NCBI GenBank assembly: GCA_022264855.1
Contig: JABYQU010000023.1
Location: 372,001-436,000 of the forward strand
Reading direction: 5' to 3'
DNA from: Lenzites betulinus
Taxonomy: Eukaryota > Basidiomycota > Agaricomycetes > Polyporales > Polyporaceae
DNA length: 64,000 nt
Both the position numbers and the translations under genes were made by a program. Below the pieces are notes generated by a model, which worked only from the letters and a program-made list of their open reading frames with translations, had not been told where the DNA came from and did not search any database. Positions 47,626 through 58,769 of this stretch are shown piece after piece (positions within the stretch are counted from its first letter, which is position 1; every line of letters starts with the position of its first letter).

Positions 47626-48091
47626 ATCAGTCCTAACCACGTCACTGGGCTTTGCGTCCGAAGTCTACCATGGACGCATTGCACGATAAAGAGCGAGTTT
47701 GTGCAAGCCTTGCCATGATAAAGTAGTCATGCATTGGTAGAGTGTAAGCGTTTGAGTTGCGCTGCAGAATCACGACAAATCCGCGAGTAGTCGGTTCCGC
47801 GTCATGCGGTTCGACTGCTGACCACAGACTGTGGACCTACAGCAGTTCCTTCGGGCCGAGCAATGTGTTGCTGTTCCATATGAGCTGCATAGATTGTACA
47901 ATATGCGTATGTTGATACATTGCGAGTACAGTGTGGAGAACACCCTGGTGCAGCACAGTGTGAGTGCTGACGAAACTTAGGAAGAAAGAAGAGCGAACCT
48001 CGGAAGATTGCTGAATACGTAATACACTACGCACGATATAACGATGTCCGTCCACAACCAACTTGTCCAACGAAGCAATCCTGCATACACG
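47626..48091. other. Intergenic region, no gene seen
   Basis: About 470 bp between the F-box relic and the HUA1-like stop. The missing 5' end of the relic is not found here. Confidence 0.4.
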
Positions 48092-49516
48092 TTACACAAA
48101 CGTCCGGCCGATACCATTGCAAACCCTGCACGTCTCCTCATCGAATATCAGGAAGGACGTCTTCCCATCCCCGCCACACCGCCAACAAAGTCTGCCGCCG
48201 ATCCTAGGGTCCCCCGGCGCATACACCGGAGCGTTTCCTGTCGCTGGCGGCACGCTATTCATAGGGACGACAGTGGGTGATCCGAGCCACGAGGGAGGGG
48301 GGAATGCAGACCGCCCTCGTGCCTGCAGAGGACCGAGATACGGGTCCATGGGCACCCCTCCGCCCGCGATGGGGATGACGCGACCTGACGCTCCGGGATA
48401 GCCGCTCACCACGCGCGACGTCGACGAGGAGCGGGAAAGGTCCGTGCGGACAGAAGGGTACGACACCCAAGAACCACCCGGATCGCCATGCAGCGAAGCT
48501 TGTGGGGCACGGAATTGAGGGAGCGGTCGCTGGAGCGACGTGCGTGACGACCCAGATACACCGTCCGTGCCCCAAGGCGCGTACATCAGCGTGCCCGAGT
48601 ACGTCTTTGCATACTTGTCCCAGCAACGCGAGCATGGGTGCGAAGGGTCGTAGTTCTTATATCCGGTGTTATGACCTGGGAGATGAATGAGAACGTTTGA
48701 CAGGGGCGACCCGGACTAGGACAAACATTTGTGGCATTCGTAGTCATTTGGATAGATGAGTATCCTTCCGTTCCTGAGGAGTGGATGTCCGGGGACAGGC
48801 CTCTCTGTCGGGCGGCCGTCATCCGGCACCTGGTTGCGTGGCGACGTCGGCGAAGTAGGACCGTTCTTCGTACCTCGCGTCGGTGGCTCTCCTGGTGGCG
48901 GGGCATAGCTCGGACCAGATGAAGACGACGCCGCTCCGGGGATATCGGTCTGGTACTGCGCGCTCGGCCCACCCAGCGCCCCATCGTTTGCCGCGCCCGC
49001 CGCGTAGAAGTCCCTCGCGAAGTCAGAGAGGGGTTGGGATGTACCTAAGTCAATAGGAGCAGAGGACGGTCGAATACCACGCTGCGCTGGATGGAGAGGT
49101 GGCGGCGCAGGACGAGTATAGATGTTCGTTGATTCGCGATGCATGCTCCCCGGAAAGCCCGACCAAGTGCCCCCGGTCGGCTGTGGCGAGAGCCATCCCC
49201 GCTGGGTTTGTAGTGGTGCTGTAGTGGCGTTCTGGAATGGGCGTCGGGGCCCGAGCTCAAGCGTCGCTTCTCCCTCGTACACGTTGGGCGCGGGGGTGTA
49301 CGCAGGGGGAAGCTCTTCCGACAGGAGATCATTCACAGAGCGGTCTTCTGGTGTCCGGCTGTGAGAGTCTGCTTCTGGATGCGATCCATTTGACAAGCCT
49401 GTCGACGGATTGCCTGCAGACGGAGATCCGAGCGGGTTGGTCTGCGAAGCGATCGAAGTACCTGTTGGCGCGGGAGTCACTACTGGGGTACGGAATGGGT
49501 TATGTGCCGAAACCAT
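48092..49516 (-). CDS. HUA1: HUA1-like protein with J-type zinc fingers and a PPxY motif
   Basis: Two exons (49516-48727, 48675-48092), 457 residues. The N-terminal half is disordered and Pro/Ser-rich, with LPPAYTP, a PPxY motif that binds WW domains. A first zinc pair follows, YECHKCHNTGY...HPCSRCW, split by the intron; the C-terminus has CWRCGGDGKTSFLIF and CRVCNGIGR, the CxxCxGxG arrangement of DnaJ-type fingers. This architecture matches yeast Hua1, a cytoplasmic protein linked by interaction data to the Rsp5 ubiquitin ligase and actin patches; the exact role is unsettled. The intron donor GTTTGT is unusual but restores CHKCHNTGY exactly. Same strand as VPS28, 412 bp downstream of it. Confidence 0.85.
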
Positions 49517-49716
49517 GCGATCTTTCAGATACTGTTACACGCGAGGAGTAGTGAGAGTCGAGCTGGGACGTCGACGGACGAGCACCGGAGGGTGGGGGTA
49601 AGGAGAGAACTGCGGAAGTCCGAGGCGGACAGCCATGAGCGGGCAGACGCAGGAGCGCTGCACTCGGCAAAGCGCCCGGCATCGCACAATATACGGCCCG
49701 AGTGTTCACGCGTTCA

Positions 49717-49738
49717 CGTTAACGTTGTAACGTTAACG
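49717..49738. promoter_or_regulatory. Perfect 10-bp-arm palindrome upstream of HUA1-like gene
   Basis: CGTTAACGTT-GT-AACGTTAACG, about 200 bp upstream of the HUA1-like ATG and within the gap to VPS28. It could be a dimeric factor site; no factor is assigned. Confidence 0.5.
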
Positions 49739-49928
49739 AGACTGCAACGCACCAACCATGCACAGGTTTATCAACTGGATGCCGCACAGGGCGACACCGG
49801 GTGCAAGCACTCATGGGACGGTAGCTCTAATGATACTAGTAATAATCAAGCATAGTGTACACCAAGCCTATCCATCCGACGTTCTTGTGGCCAGCCGCCG
49901 CCAACTCACGTTCATATGTCATGATATA

Positions 49929-50863
49929 TCACGATCCCCCATCCTTACCGCTCAGACTCCTGAAGAACTCAGCGTACGCATGTTCGATATCGAACGATAA
50001 CTAAGTACGATATATCAGCGCCACGCCCGTATAATGGAGGAATGTGTGCTCACTTGTCTTGCTTGTTCCTCCGTGAGCTCCTCCGACGCCTTCATTCCGT
50101 TGAGCGTGATCAGCCTGGGCGAGGAAGTTTGTGAGACGACAGTTTCGGAGCACTCCACGGCGAAACAACGACGCACCATCCAACCATTTTGCTCCGCCCC
50201 TCCCAGTCTTTGCTGCCCTTGAAACGTGCGTAGCTAGTCACCAGCTCCTGCAGGATGGGATGTAGCTGGTCTTTTGCCCGCATGCGCAATTTCAGTGCAT
50301 CCACAAAGGTGATGAAGTTCTACGGACACTCTGTCAGCGCCGTGCGGATGGATACTAGAGGACTAGTCCACACCTGTGTCGTTTCCGCGACCCATTTGGC
50401 GGTTTCGGGTCCTGCTTCGCTTGAATGCTCTACTGTGGCAGGCACTCCGACTTGTATTCGATGTAACGCGGCTTGATGATCCATCTGTGGCATACACATT
50501 GTTTGGGCAAGGACGTCAAGACTGTGATACGAGTGCACGCACCCTGTATCTTGCCATGAACTGCTCGACGGAGGGCACATCGTCACTCACGAGCTTGAGC
50601 ATCGTCTTGTACTGTGACAGTAGGCGCGTGCATGCGGGAGAGTACCTCTTTGAGAATTATCGCTCAGCATGCTTTAACAACTATGGCCGAGGAGGGAGAG
50701 CTACTCACTCTGAAGCGGAGACCGAGTCGCGCACATACGCGCGTTCTAGGTACTCTAGAGAGACAACTATTCCGAAGAGCGTTGCTAGGAGGCCGTACTT
50801 CTCCCGTTCAGCATTGGTGGTGTAGAGTCGGACCTCTTCATCAAGATTTAGCCTACTGGACAT
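49929..50863 (-). CDS. VPS28: VPS28, ESCRT-I subunit
   Basis: Six exons: 50863-50709, 50645-50543, 50484-50374, 50319-50177, 50114-50054, 50000-49929; 214 residues, the normal size. N-terminal core LDEEVRLYTTNAEREKY...LERAYVRDSVS, then LLSQYKTMLKLV and FMARYRMDHPAALHRI. The C-terminal four-helix domain includes DQLHPILQELVTSY, the DWEGRSKMVGWL segment, EEQARQ and FDIEHAYAEFFRSL. VPS28 is part of ESCRT-I, which binds ubiquitylated cargo on endosomes and recruits ESCRT-II for sorting to multivesicular bodies. All motifs are intact, so probably functional. Confidence 0.96.
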
Positions 50864-51066
50864 GGTGGCTGGAGTCAAGCGATATAGGCGCCCATGCGCT
50901 CCAGTCGGAATTTGGAAACACCTGAATTCAACGAGGATGTGACTCCATGGACCCTGATTATGTTATGTACCTTGTCAAGTACTCTCATCGACATCGGATT
51001 GGTCAAACTCCTATATACCCTCTCTTTCTCGTGCATCGATCAAGCTTCTAGCCTCTAGTATGAGCG

Positions 51067-53795
51067 ATGGTATCCCCGAATGAAAAGCAGCCCGCTAGCA
51101 TCAGCATACAACGGTCTTATCCAACGCGGCGCGCAGCTAGAACGGCAGCGAGGAAAGCCCGGCGTGCCACCACGGTCGCCACAACTGGTATAGATGCCGA
51201 AGAGATCTCACATGGTAAACGACCGGGGACCGACGCTAGAGCTGCGTTGGACATCCCCAAGCGAGCGACACTCAGAGGCTGCCTTCAGGCGCTCCCCAAT
51301 ATCCCCCTCGAGGTTCAGTTCGTGGCGAGTATATTCCAATCCAACGTGAAGTGTTCACAAATGGCATGCTCATGTAGCCTTTTGTAGATTTACGGCTATT
51401 TGGAGTCAAGAGACTTGCACCACCTCTCCCGCACGTGTAAGAAGTTTCGCGCGTTTTTCCTGGACAAGCAGCTCGCGGAGCTGCTTTGGGACCGCGCGCG
51501 TAGGAACACGGGTGATCTTCCTGCACGGCCCCCATTCATGAGCGAGCCTGCGTTCATCCATCTTCTCTACGCCCCGCTCTGTCATGTAAGCTGCCCTTGC
51601 TTCTACGGCCCCGCGTTCTGACCCGGTTTTCAGTACTGTGGTGCCCGGCGTGTCCACAAAATCCAGTACGAATACTTCATACGATTATGCGCCTCTTGCC
51701 ATGAAGCAAAGTGAGTAGTTTATACTTGTATCAACGGGCGCTGCGTCATATGATATTTTGTAGCATTGTGCGGCACTGTGAAATGATCCTAAGGGATGTT
51801 GTCGGCCGGACAGCATATGACGAAGGTCTGCATCCTCTGGTCTTCGGCAGTTATAACCGTAAGGCCGTACTACCCACCGTTGACCTCTGGTCGTACGTCT
51901 AAGTTCTGTGTATCAGTATTAGGCATTATCCCCTGACATATTCTGCTTAGTGTGGCATCCGACTTGAGGATACGCAACAGGCACTACCTGCTACTCAAGA
52001 GCTGTTTCGACGCCGTTAGCAAAAGGATCAGAGCGCTTCCGCAGCCTATAACGGTTGAAGCCGCGAAAGCGTTCAGGGAGGTCCTTGCACAGGAACAAGA
52101 ACTCCGTTTGCCGGTAAGTTCCTTACACGATGCTCGCCCTACTAGTACTGGGAGCCTGTATTGACATATAGTGTGCTAGTACGCGGAGGCCGTTCGCAGT
52201 TGGGTAAAAGATCAAGAGATCAAGAGAGATCAAGAGCGCCAAGGTGTTCGACAACGTCGCTTCGAAGTGTATGTATATTTTGATTGTGCAATGTTGCTAG
52301 GCACTGACTCGCGTGATAGTATCCTCGTACGTCTGAGGGAAGTTGGATGGGGCCCCGAGCTCGACTTTCTTGGCCAGGATGGCATCGACAAGATAAAAAA
52401 GGGAGTGGTGCGGAAGCCATACCAGTTGACGGAAACATGTGAGCGGAGTGCATGCGTGAACGTTAACTGTGTTATTCACGACCACATCGTGTAGCTTGGT
52501 TGAGAGTACTGGCCGCGCTGGACAAGCCTCTGAACGAGACCCGTGAGGACCGGATTCTTGCGGAGCTCTGCGCTGTGCTGCGGCCACGCTTTGCCGCTCT
52601 TGAGGAAGCACTTGTGGCGCACTACGTCACGATCCCGCGGAACGCACGCATGGACTGCCGTCCGAAGTACATCGACCTTGCTCTCATACCGGAATGCAGG
52701 GCAATCATCGACGTCCCCGCCTCCGAGACCGTCACTGCAGAGGACTTCGCCGCGGTTATCCCTGCGGTAGTGGAGAAGTGGGAGGCGAATATCAAGAAGG
52801 AGCTCACGGCGTACATCCAACCACTTCTGGGTGATATAGCCTCAGGTGTGGATCCGCTCACGCTCGCAATTGCCGTGTTCGAGTGCTGCAGTTCTACGGC
52901 CGCGTTGCAGTGGCCCGACATACTAGCGCACCAGTGCCGCCACGGCGATCAATCCGACGGGTACGCGTCATGTTTCCATACTGCTGGCACTAGGTTGGAG
53001 GTCCTCGAGGGTAATGACGCATACACGTACGCGGCGAAGGCACTGAACCGGACGCTGGACCTTCCGCGATATCACCGGGACTATTATAGAGAACACAAAG
53101 TCCCGTTCCGTTTGTCTGCTCTGGTAAGCAGCAAGCGAGGACGTGAGAACGTCGATCGCATGCGTAAAATTGTCTCCGCCTGTGGTCTGGACCCCGCAAG
53201 CGCAACCATAGAAGAATTGGATCAGGCCGACATGTGGCTCGAGTGCCAGTGTATTGTCTGCAACGAGCGTCGGCCGCGCAAGTTGAAATCTTTGCAGCCT
53301 CCGGCAGTGCTGGCGCAGCAGTGGAGAGGAGCGGTAAGAAACATTTTCTTATTCGCTCATAAACCTTGAGTACTAGCTGGTATATTGATCGAGTAAATTT
53401 ATAGTTTAGGTACCGGTCCCGATCCTGGGACTATCGTCATTCCGACTGCCACGAATGGCGCCCTGTGAATAAGGTTGATGCAAACTCCTTACGTGCCCGC
53501 TGTGAGACGATACGAAAGGAGCCAAGTTGGTTCGGCTCGGAACTGTCATTGTCCTGTTCACTCTGTCCTGCATTTGATGGTACCGAACAGGCCATCCGAG
53601 TGCATCTCAAGGAGATGTGAGTAAGATCGTTCGGTCTCCTCCGCGAACTACGCATCTCATAGTTCTATGTGACTGGATAGTCATCATATGGAAGATCTGG
53701 GACAGGCCATATGCGATGGGATCATTTACTATCATTTATCCGACCTGGCCCGCTGGAATGATCTTTGCGTCGTTCTACGTTATGCAGAGACTTAG
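51067..53795 (+). CDS. F-box protein with C-terminal C2H2 finger (core paralogue, intact)
   Basis: Ten exons: 51067-51324, 51388-51585, 51634-51710, 51764-51892, 51951-52113, 52180-52268, 52320-52438, 52495-53333, 53405-53616, 53681-53795; 732 residues, phases consistent. F-box: LPNIPLEVQF then RDLHHLSRTCKKFRAFFLDK; cysteine pairs LCHYCG and CASC; finger CSLCPAFD...H-x4-H split by the last intron. Intron 1 again starts GC (GTG|GCGAGT); at intron 5 it has a normal GT (CCG|GTAAGT) where the arm copies have GC. Clearly more diverged from the arm copies than those are from each other. A 7-codon upstream ORF overlaps the start (ATG at 51060). Role as an SCF substrate receptor is inferred from the F-box. 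Confidence 0.85.
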
Positions 53796-54065
53796 AAGTA
53801 GGCCTGTAGCGGAGACCGATTAGCATCAGCGTATCTAATACAAGTCACCCCCGATTCGCGTCCGGTAGAACAACTTCAAGTTCATATGTTAGGTTCCGAA
53901 ATAATCTTGTTAAAGAACTAGCCCGGGTGCCCCTGGAGTTAATGGTGGAACAAATCTGTTGGGTCGCAACCTTTACCGTTCTCTGGGGCGATTATTGCGT
54001 TGCTTAGCTACGAAGTACCAGCAGTACCACTGTGTGTGCTTCAAGCTCGATCTCAGAGCTGACTA
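53796..54065. other. Single-copy spacer up to the inner edge of the right arm
   Basis: 270 bp between the F-box paralogue and the start of the duplicated sequence at 54066. It has no counterpart near 13534. Confidence 0.5.
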
Positions 54066-54205
54066 CGGAGTCCGGTCCGGCAGTGGCAGTGCTCAGCACC
54101 AACGACAAGTTTTTTGCCCAAGTCCGAGTCTTCCGGTCCCTCTTCGTCAGGTCTGCCAGTCTCTCCGCCAGTGCGGCCGGCGGTATAAGGTCTTCACGCG
54201 CACGG

Positions 54206-55459
54206 ATGACCGGCTCTGTTCCTCCGTCTGCCCGTCTACCACCGATTCGCAGGATCCACGAGTACTCGCTTCAGGCGCTGGACAGCCTCGTCAACTATCT
54301 CCATGCCATCTACAGCCCACCTGTGCGTGGAACGCACCGAATAAACCACACTGCGAATGCAACGGCTCCCAAGTACTCCATAGACGATGAGGATGAAGAT
54401 GAGCTGACCCGACTACGATCTGACGACTTCGAGAGAGAAAATGCCTTTCGCTGGCTTACGGGTCTCATCTCCCGGGCCGCTTTCCTTGTCCCCACGGATG
54501 ACGGCGAAGACTGCGGAGGATTCGAAGGGAAAGTGGACTCACTCATACAACACGCCGCCGCTCTTCTTGCGTCCTGCGCGGGATCCGCTGCCGCTGGGCA
54601 TGTCACCCGCCGGTTCCCATTTGACTCCCCTTTCCTCGACTCACCCGTCGAGGTCCAGCTGACGGACATCCCGATTTCAGTCGACAAGGACGCGGCTACC
54701 GTTGGTGCCCATACCTGGGGGAGCGCGTACCTGCTGGCGGAGATGATTCTGGAGGACCCGGCACGCTTTGGTCTGTCGGATGACGACGTCGCGCGCGGCC
54801 CACGCGTTCTTGGACTCGGCGCTGGCACTGGTCTGGTCTCCTTGGCTCTTGCGAAGTACCTGTCAGCAAGGATCGACTATCCCTCACCCGGATCATGTCA
54901 TGTTGCACCTACCGTCATAGCTACCGACTACCACCCCGCAGTACTAGAAAACTTGCGTCGTAATATCTCGGCGAATTTCGAGCGGGAAATTCTTTCTCGC
55001 TTGTCGCTCTCAGCACTTGCGCTTGACTGGTCGCATTATTCCGACGGCGCTGGTATGGGACGCCGCGCGACGTCTGCTCCAGATCTGGACGAGCCTTTCG
55101 ACCTCATCTTCGGCGCGGACGTCATCTACGAGCTCGAGCATGTGGCATGGGTCCGGGACACCGTGGCAGCGTTGTTGCGCAAACCCCTGCGCGCTGAACA
55201 GCGTTCGAATGACTCAGATGCATCTTCCCCGCGTTTCCATTTGCTCATGCCCCTCCGCTCTACCCATGTCTCGGAGTTAAAAGCCGTAGAAGAGGCCTTT
55301 CCTCGCAATGCAGCAGCAGACGCCACAGATCCTCTGGCTCAACTCGAAGTCCCTCTCCGTCTGTGCATCCTGGAGAAGGAGGGTATCACATGCGAGGACG
55401 GGAATGCGAGGTCGAAGGTGGAGGTCGAGTACGCCCACTATGTGATCGGATGGGCATAG
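54206..55459 (+). CDS. Methyltransf_16-type protein methyltransferase (right copy)
   Basis: Single exon, 417 residues, first ATG at 54206. Same domain order as the left copy, with about 35 substitutions. Motif I reads VLGLGAGTGL where the left copy and the family have VLELGAGTGL; this acidic residue normally helps position S-adenosylmethionine, so binding may be weakened. The other motifs (ATDYHPAVLENLRRN, FGADVIYELEH) are kept. The gene lies directly downstream of the F-box paralogue, and only about 140 bp upstream of the ATG is shared with the left copy, so its distal promoter differs. Confidence 0.85.
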   Translation: MTGSVPPSARLPPIRRIHEYSLQALDSLVNYLHAIYSPPVRGTHRINHTANATAPKYSIDDEDEDELTRLRSDDFERENAFRWLTGLISRAAFLVPTDDGEDCGGFEGKVDSLIQHAAALLASCAGSAAAGHVTRRFPFDSPFLDSPVEVQLTDIPISVDKDAATVGAHTWGSAYLLAEMILEDPARFGLSDDDVARGPRVLGLGAGTGLVSLALAKYLSARIDYPSPGSCHVAPTVIATDYHPAVLENLRRNISANFEREILSRLSLSALALDWSHYSDGAGMGRRATSAPDLDEPFDLIFGADVIYELEHVAWVRDTVAALLRKPLRAEQRSNDSDASSPRFHLLMPLRSTHVSELKAVEEAFPRNAAADATDPLAQLEVPLRLCILEKEGITCEDGNARSKVEVEYAHYVIGWA

Positions 55460-55805
55460 TCGGCTCTATTGGTGTGCATGTCTCATTCTCTTCGCCCCTT
55501 GGTCTTGTATGTGTCGCTCGCTTCTGATAGACATAGATTGTTCTAGATATGTAGATCCTTAGACCCAAACTGTTATACTTTTAGATCGGCAGACGTCAAT
55601 ACACACTACCTATATACGAATATTAGCTCTCACATTTTAGGAAGTGCAGAGCCAAGCGATGTGGTCAAAACAGGCGCCCAAACCACTCCAAGCCCATTGT
55701 TCTCCGCCACATAAGCAGTCCAACAATTTAGCCGATAAATCCAACCGGAACTTGAACCTGAACCACAACCATCACCTTCCTGCCCTCCCGCTTCGACTAC
55801 AAGCT

Positions 55806-58523
55806 ATGGCCCCCCAAGGAAGAAGCAGCGCACTGGCACCCCGACGGCGGGCCAATCACCTTCCACAACTGCCGCTGCCGTCGCGCCGGACGCGCCGCAA
55901 ATCATAACACGGCGTATAACAAGAGCGGCAGCGAGGCAAGCTCAGCTGGGAGCGATGATCGCTACGACCGGCACGGAGACCGAAAACGTTTTGCCAGTGA
56001 ACGGCAATGCTAAACGTAAACAGAGAGGTCGAACCACGCCCCGCGCAAAGGATGGCGACACCGCGGTCAAGCGAGTGACACTCAAAGGCAGGCTTCACCT
56101 GCTGCCGGACATTGCCCTCGAGATCCAGTTCATGGCGAGTATATTATATCATGCTTACTTGTGACGGACAACACGCTTATGTACCCATGCGCAGATCTAC
56201 AACCAGTTGGAGCCAAGAGACTTGCACCACCTCTCCCGCACGTGCAAGAAGTTCCGTGCATTCTTCTTAAACAAGAAACTGGCGGAGAAGCTTTGGGAGT
56301 GCGCGCGCAGGAACACGGACAGTCTTCCCCCGCGGCCGCCGTTCATGAGCGAACCTGCTTTCATCCATCTTCTCTACGCCTCGAACTGCCATGTAAGCTG
56401 CCCATGCTCCCACCCCACACCGCGTACTGATCCAGTTTTCAGTATTGTGGTGCACAGGGTGTCCGCAAGATCCTTCACGGATGCTTCATACGACTATGTC
56501 CTTCTTGTTTCCAGAACAGGTCAGTGAACGTCGCTTGCTTCTATGCATGCACATTGTCTTACAGCTCCTCTTGTAGCACCACTGATACCGACTGGTTATC
56601 ATCTGAATACAACAAGCACATCAACGTCAATATACACGGAAATCGCTTGAAATTAAGATCCCTCTTCTACTATGATGATGAAGCCGTACTACCTACCTTC
56701 GACGGTGGTCACTGGAAGTATGTTCCAGCTGTTGTATACGAGCATCGTCAAATAACCGCTGATGCATTGTGTCTCCGCGTAGAGACGGAAGGGAGAAGCC
56801 CCGCAGACTGCTGAAGAGCGATGCCAAAAAGATTATTGAGAGGCTTGCGGAGCTTCCACAGCCCTGCACGGAAGAAGACACAGAAGCATTCATAAAGGCC
56901 CTTGGAGAGGAACAGGATCTCCGTCTGCAGGCAAGTCCCTACTCGATATTCACCGACCAGGAGCCCGTGCTGACATCCAGCGTACTAGTACTCGGAGCTC
57001 GTTCAGACCTGGTCAATGAAACGAGAGGAGCAGAGAATGCGAGAGCTCGAGGATTTGCGACAACGTCGTTTCGAAAGGTATGTATCCACTACTGCTGGAC
57101 GTTGCAAGGTACTGACCCGCGCAATAGCATCCTTGTACGCCTGAGGGGCGCTGGATGGGGCCCCGAACTCGACTTCCTCGGTGAAGAGGACGTTAACAAA
57201 ATAGCAAAGATGCCTGTGGTGCGGCAGTCGTGCAAGCTGACGGAAGGATGTGAGTGGTGCCTTGTGCACGAATATTGGTTATAACGTTCTTATTATTGTG
57301 TCTTGCAGCGTGGAACAAGGTGCTTATCTCGCTAGACAAGCTCCTGAACAACACCCGTATGCGACGGCGTCGTGCTGAGCTCTGCGTTGTGCTGCATCCA
57401 CGCTTTGCTGATCTTGAAGAAGCACTTCAAGCACACTACGTTACGCTCCCGCGGAACGCACGCATGGACTGCCGTCCGACGTACATCGACCTTGCTCTCA
57501 TGCCGGAATGCAGGGCGATCATCGACGTCCCCACCTCTGTGACCGTCACTGCAGAGGACTTTGCCGCCGGTATCCCTGCGGTAGCGGAAAAGTGGGAGGA
57601 GAATATGAAGAAGGAGCTCACGGCGTACATCCGACCACATTTACCCAAGATTGCCCGGCGTAATCCCGATCCCCTCACCCTTGCAATCGCTATCTTCAAT
57701 TGCGAGGACCGCTGTGCCTGGGCCTGGCACTGGCCCAACATACTTCTACACGGGTGTTTCTACGGTGTGGATTCTACCATGGATGACTCTGAGGACGACG
57801 ATGCCTACACGTACGCGGCGAAGGTGATGAACTTCAAGGAACCGACGGATGACTCTCCGTGCATGTATGATGACAAGGAACGCGACTTCCCATTTCGCAC
57901 GTCTGCCCTGACATCGAAATCCGAGGATGCGCGCCGAGCCGTCGATTGCATGAGCGCAATTGTCTCCGCCTGTGGACTGAACCCCTCGAAGGCAACCATA
58001 GAAGACTTGGAACGTACCGACGCATGGCTCTGGTGTACACACTGCAAAGCAGACAATGGGCGGAGAGTGATGCAATGGAGAGCAGCGGTGAGAACTCGTA
58101 TAACCCACTCAAAATGCGATTCGTGAGGATACTAATTGCTCCCCTCTACAGTTTGAACATTACGGCACCCTTAGTTCCGTCGACGACCACAAATGGAGTC
58201 GTGTAGACAAGGACGATCTGCACTTGGTACACGCGGTTTACGAGGAGGCAATTGCAAGCCGAGGAGACCGCATAATGAACGTGGACTTGTCCTGCTCGCT
58301 CTGCTCTGCATTTGATGCTCCTCTGGATGCCATGCAAGTGCATCTCAAGAAGACGTGAGTGAGATCCTGATAAGCCGGGAACTATGCAGCTTACGGTGTG
58401 GTGTGATTTCATAGCCATAGTCTTGACGATCCGATACAAGCTCTCCACGATGGGATCATCTACTGCCATCCATCTTACCTGAACGTATGGTCTTCAAGTC
58501 ATACGTACGTAATTGACTTGTGA
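55806..58523 (+). pseudogene. F-box/C2H2 gene, right copy, frameshifted in exon 1
   Basis: Counterpart of the intact left gene. The ATG at 55806 is followed by six C instead of seven, which shifts the frame and ends at a stop near 55907. All later exons are open and in phase (to 56134, 56195-56392, 56443-56519, 56565-56717, 56783-56930, 56989-57077, 57128-57249, 57309-58087, 58152-58354, 58415-58523). A downstream in-frame ATG (55955) would give a protein lacking only about 48 disordered residues, with the whole F-box and finger kept. So this may be a 5'-trimmed working gene rather than a dead one. Shares the GC donors of the left copy. Confidence 0.8.
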
Positions 58524-58769
58524 TGGAGTGTATCGGAGACCAAGTAGCACCCCCTCACCCAACGGAAGGCTCCTCCTCCGGTAGCACAATCACGTATGTT
58601 CACACGTCACGGTCCCACTGCCAGGCCCCGGGCGACTCGTCGAGTAGTACTATTATCATGTTTTCTGATACGGAATCGTTGTACATCACTTATTGAGGCT
58701 GCGGCGGTAGGCCAAAGATTCAGTGGGAATGGTCGAGTTTATGATGGCTATCACAAGGACTAAGGATTA

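Noticed and set aside
53405..53462. Acceptor at 53409 for exon 9 of the core F-box gene
   Set aside because: It leads to a stop after about 20 codons. The acceptor four bases earlier keeps the frame and matches the TTT start of the same exon in the paralogues.
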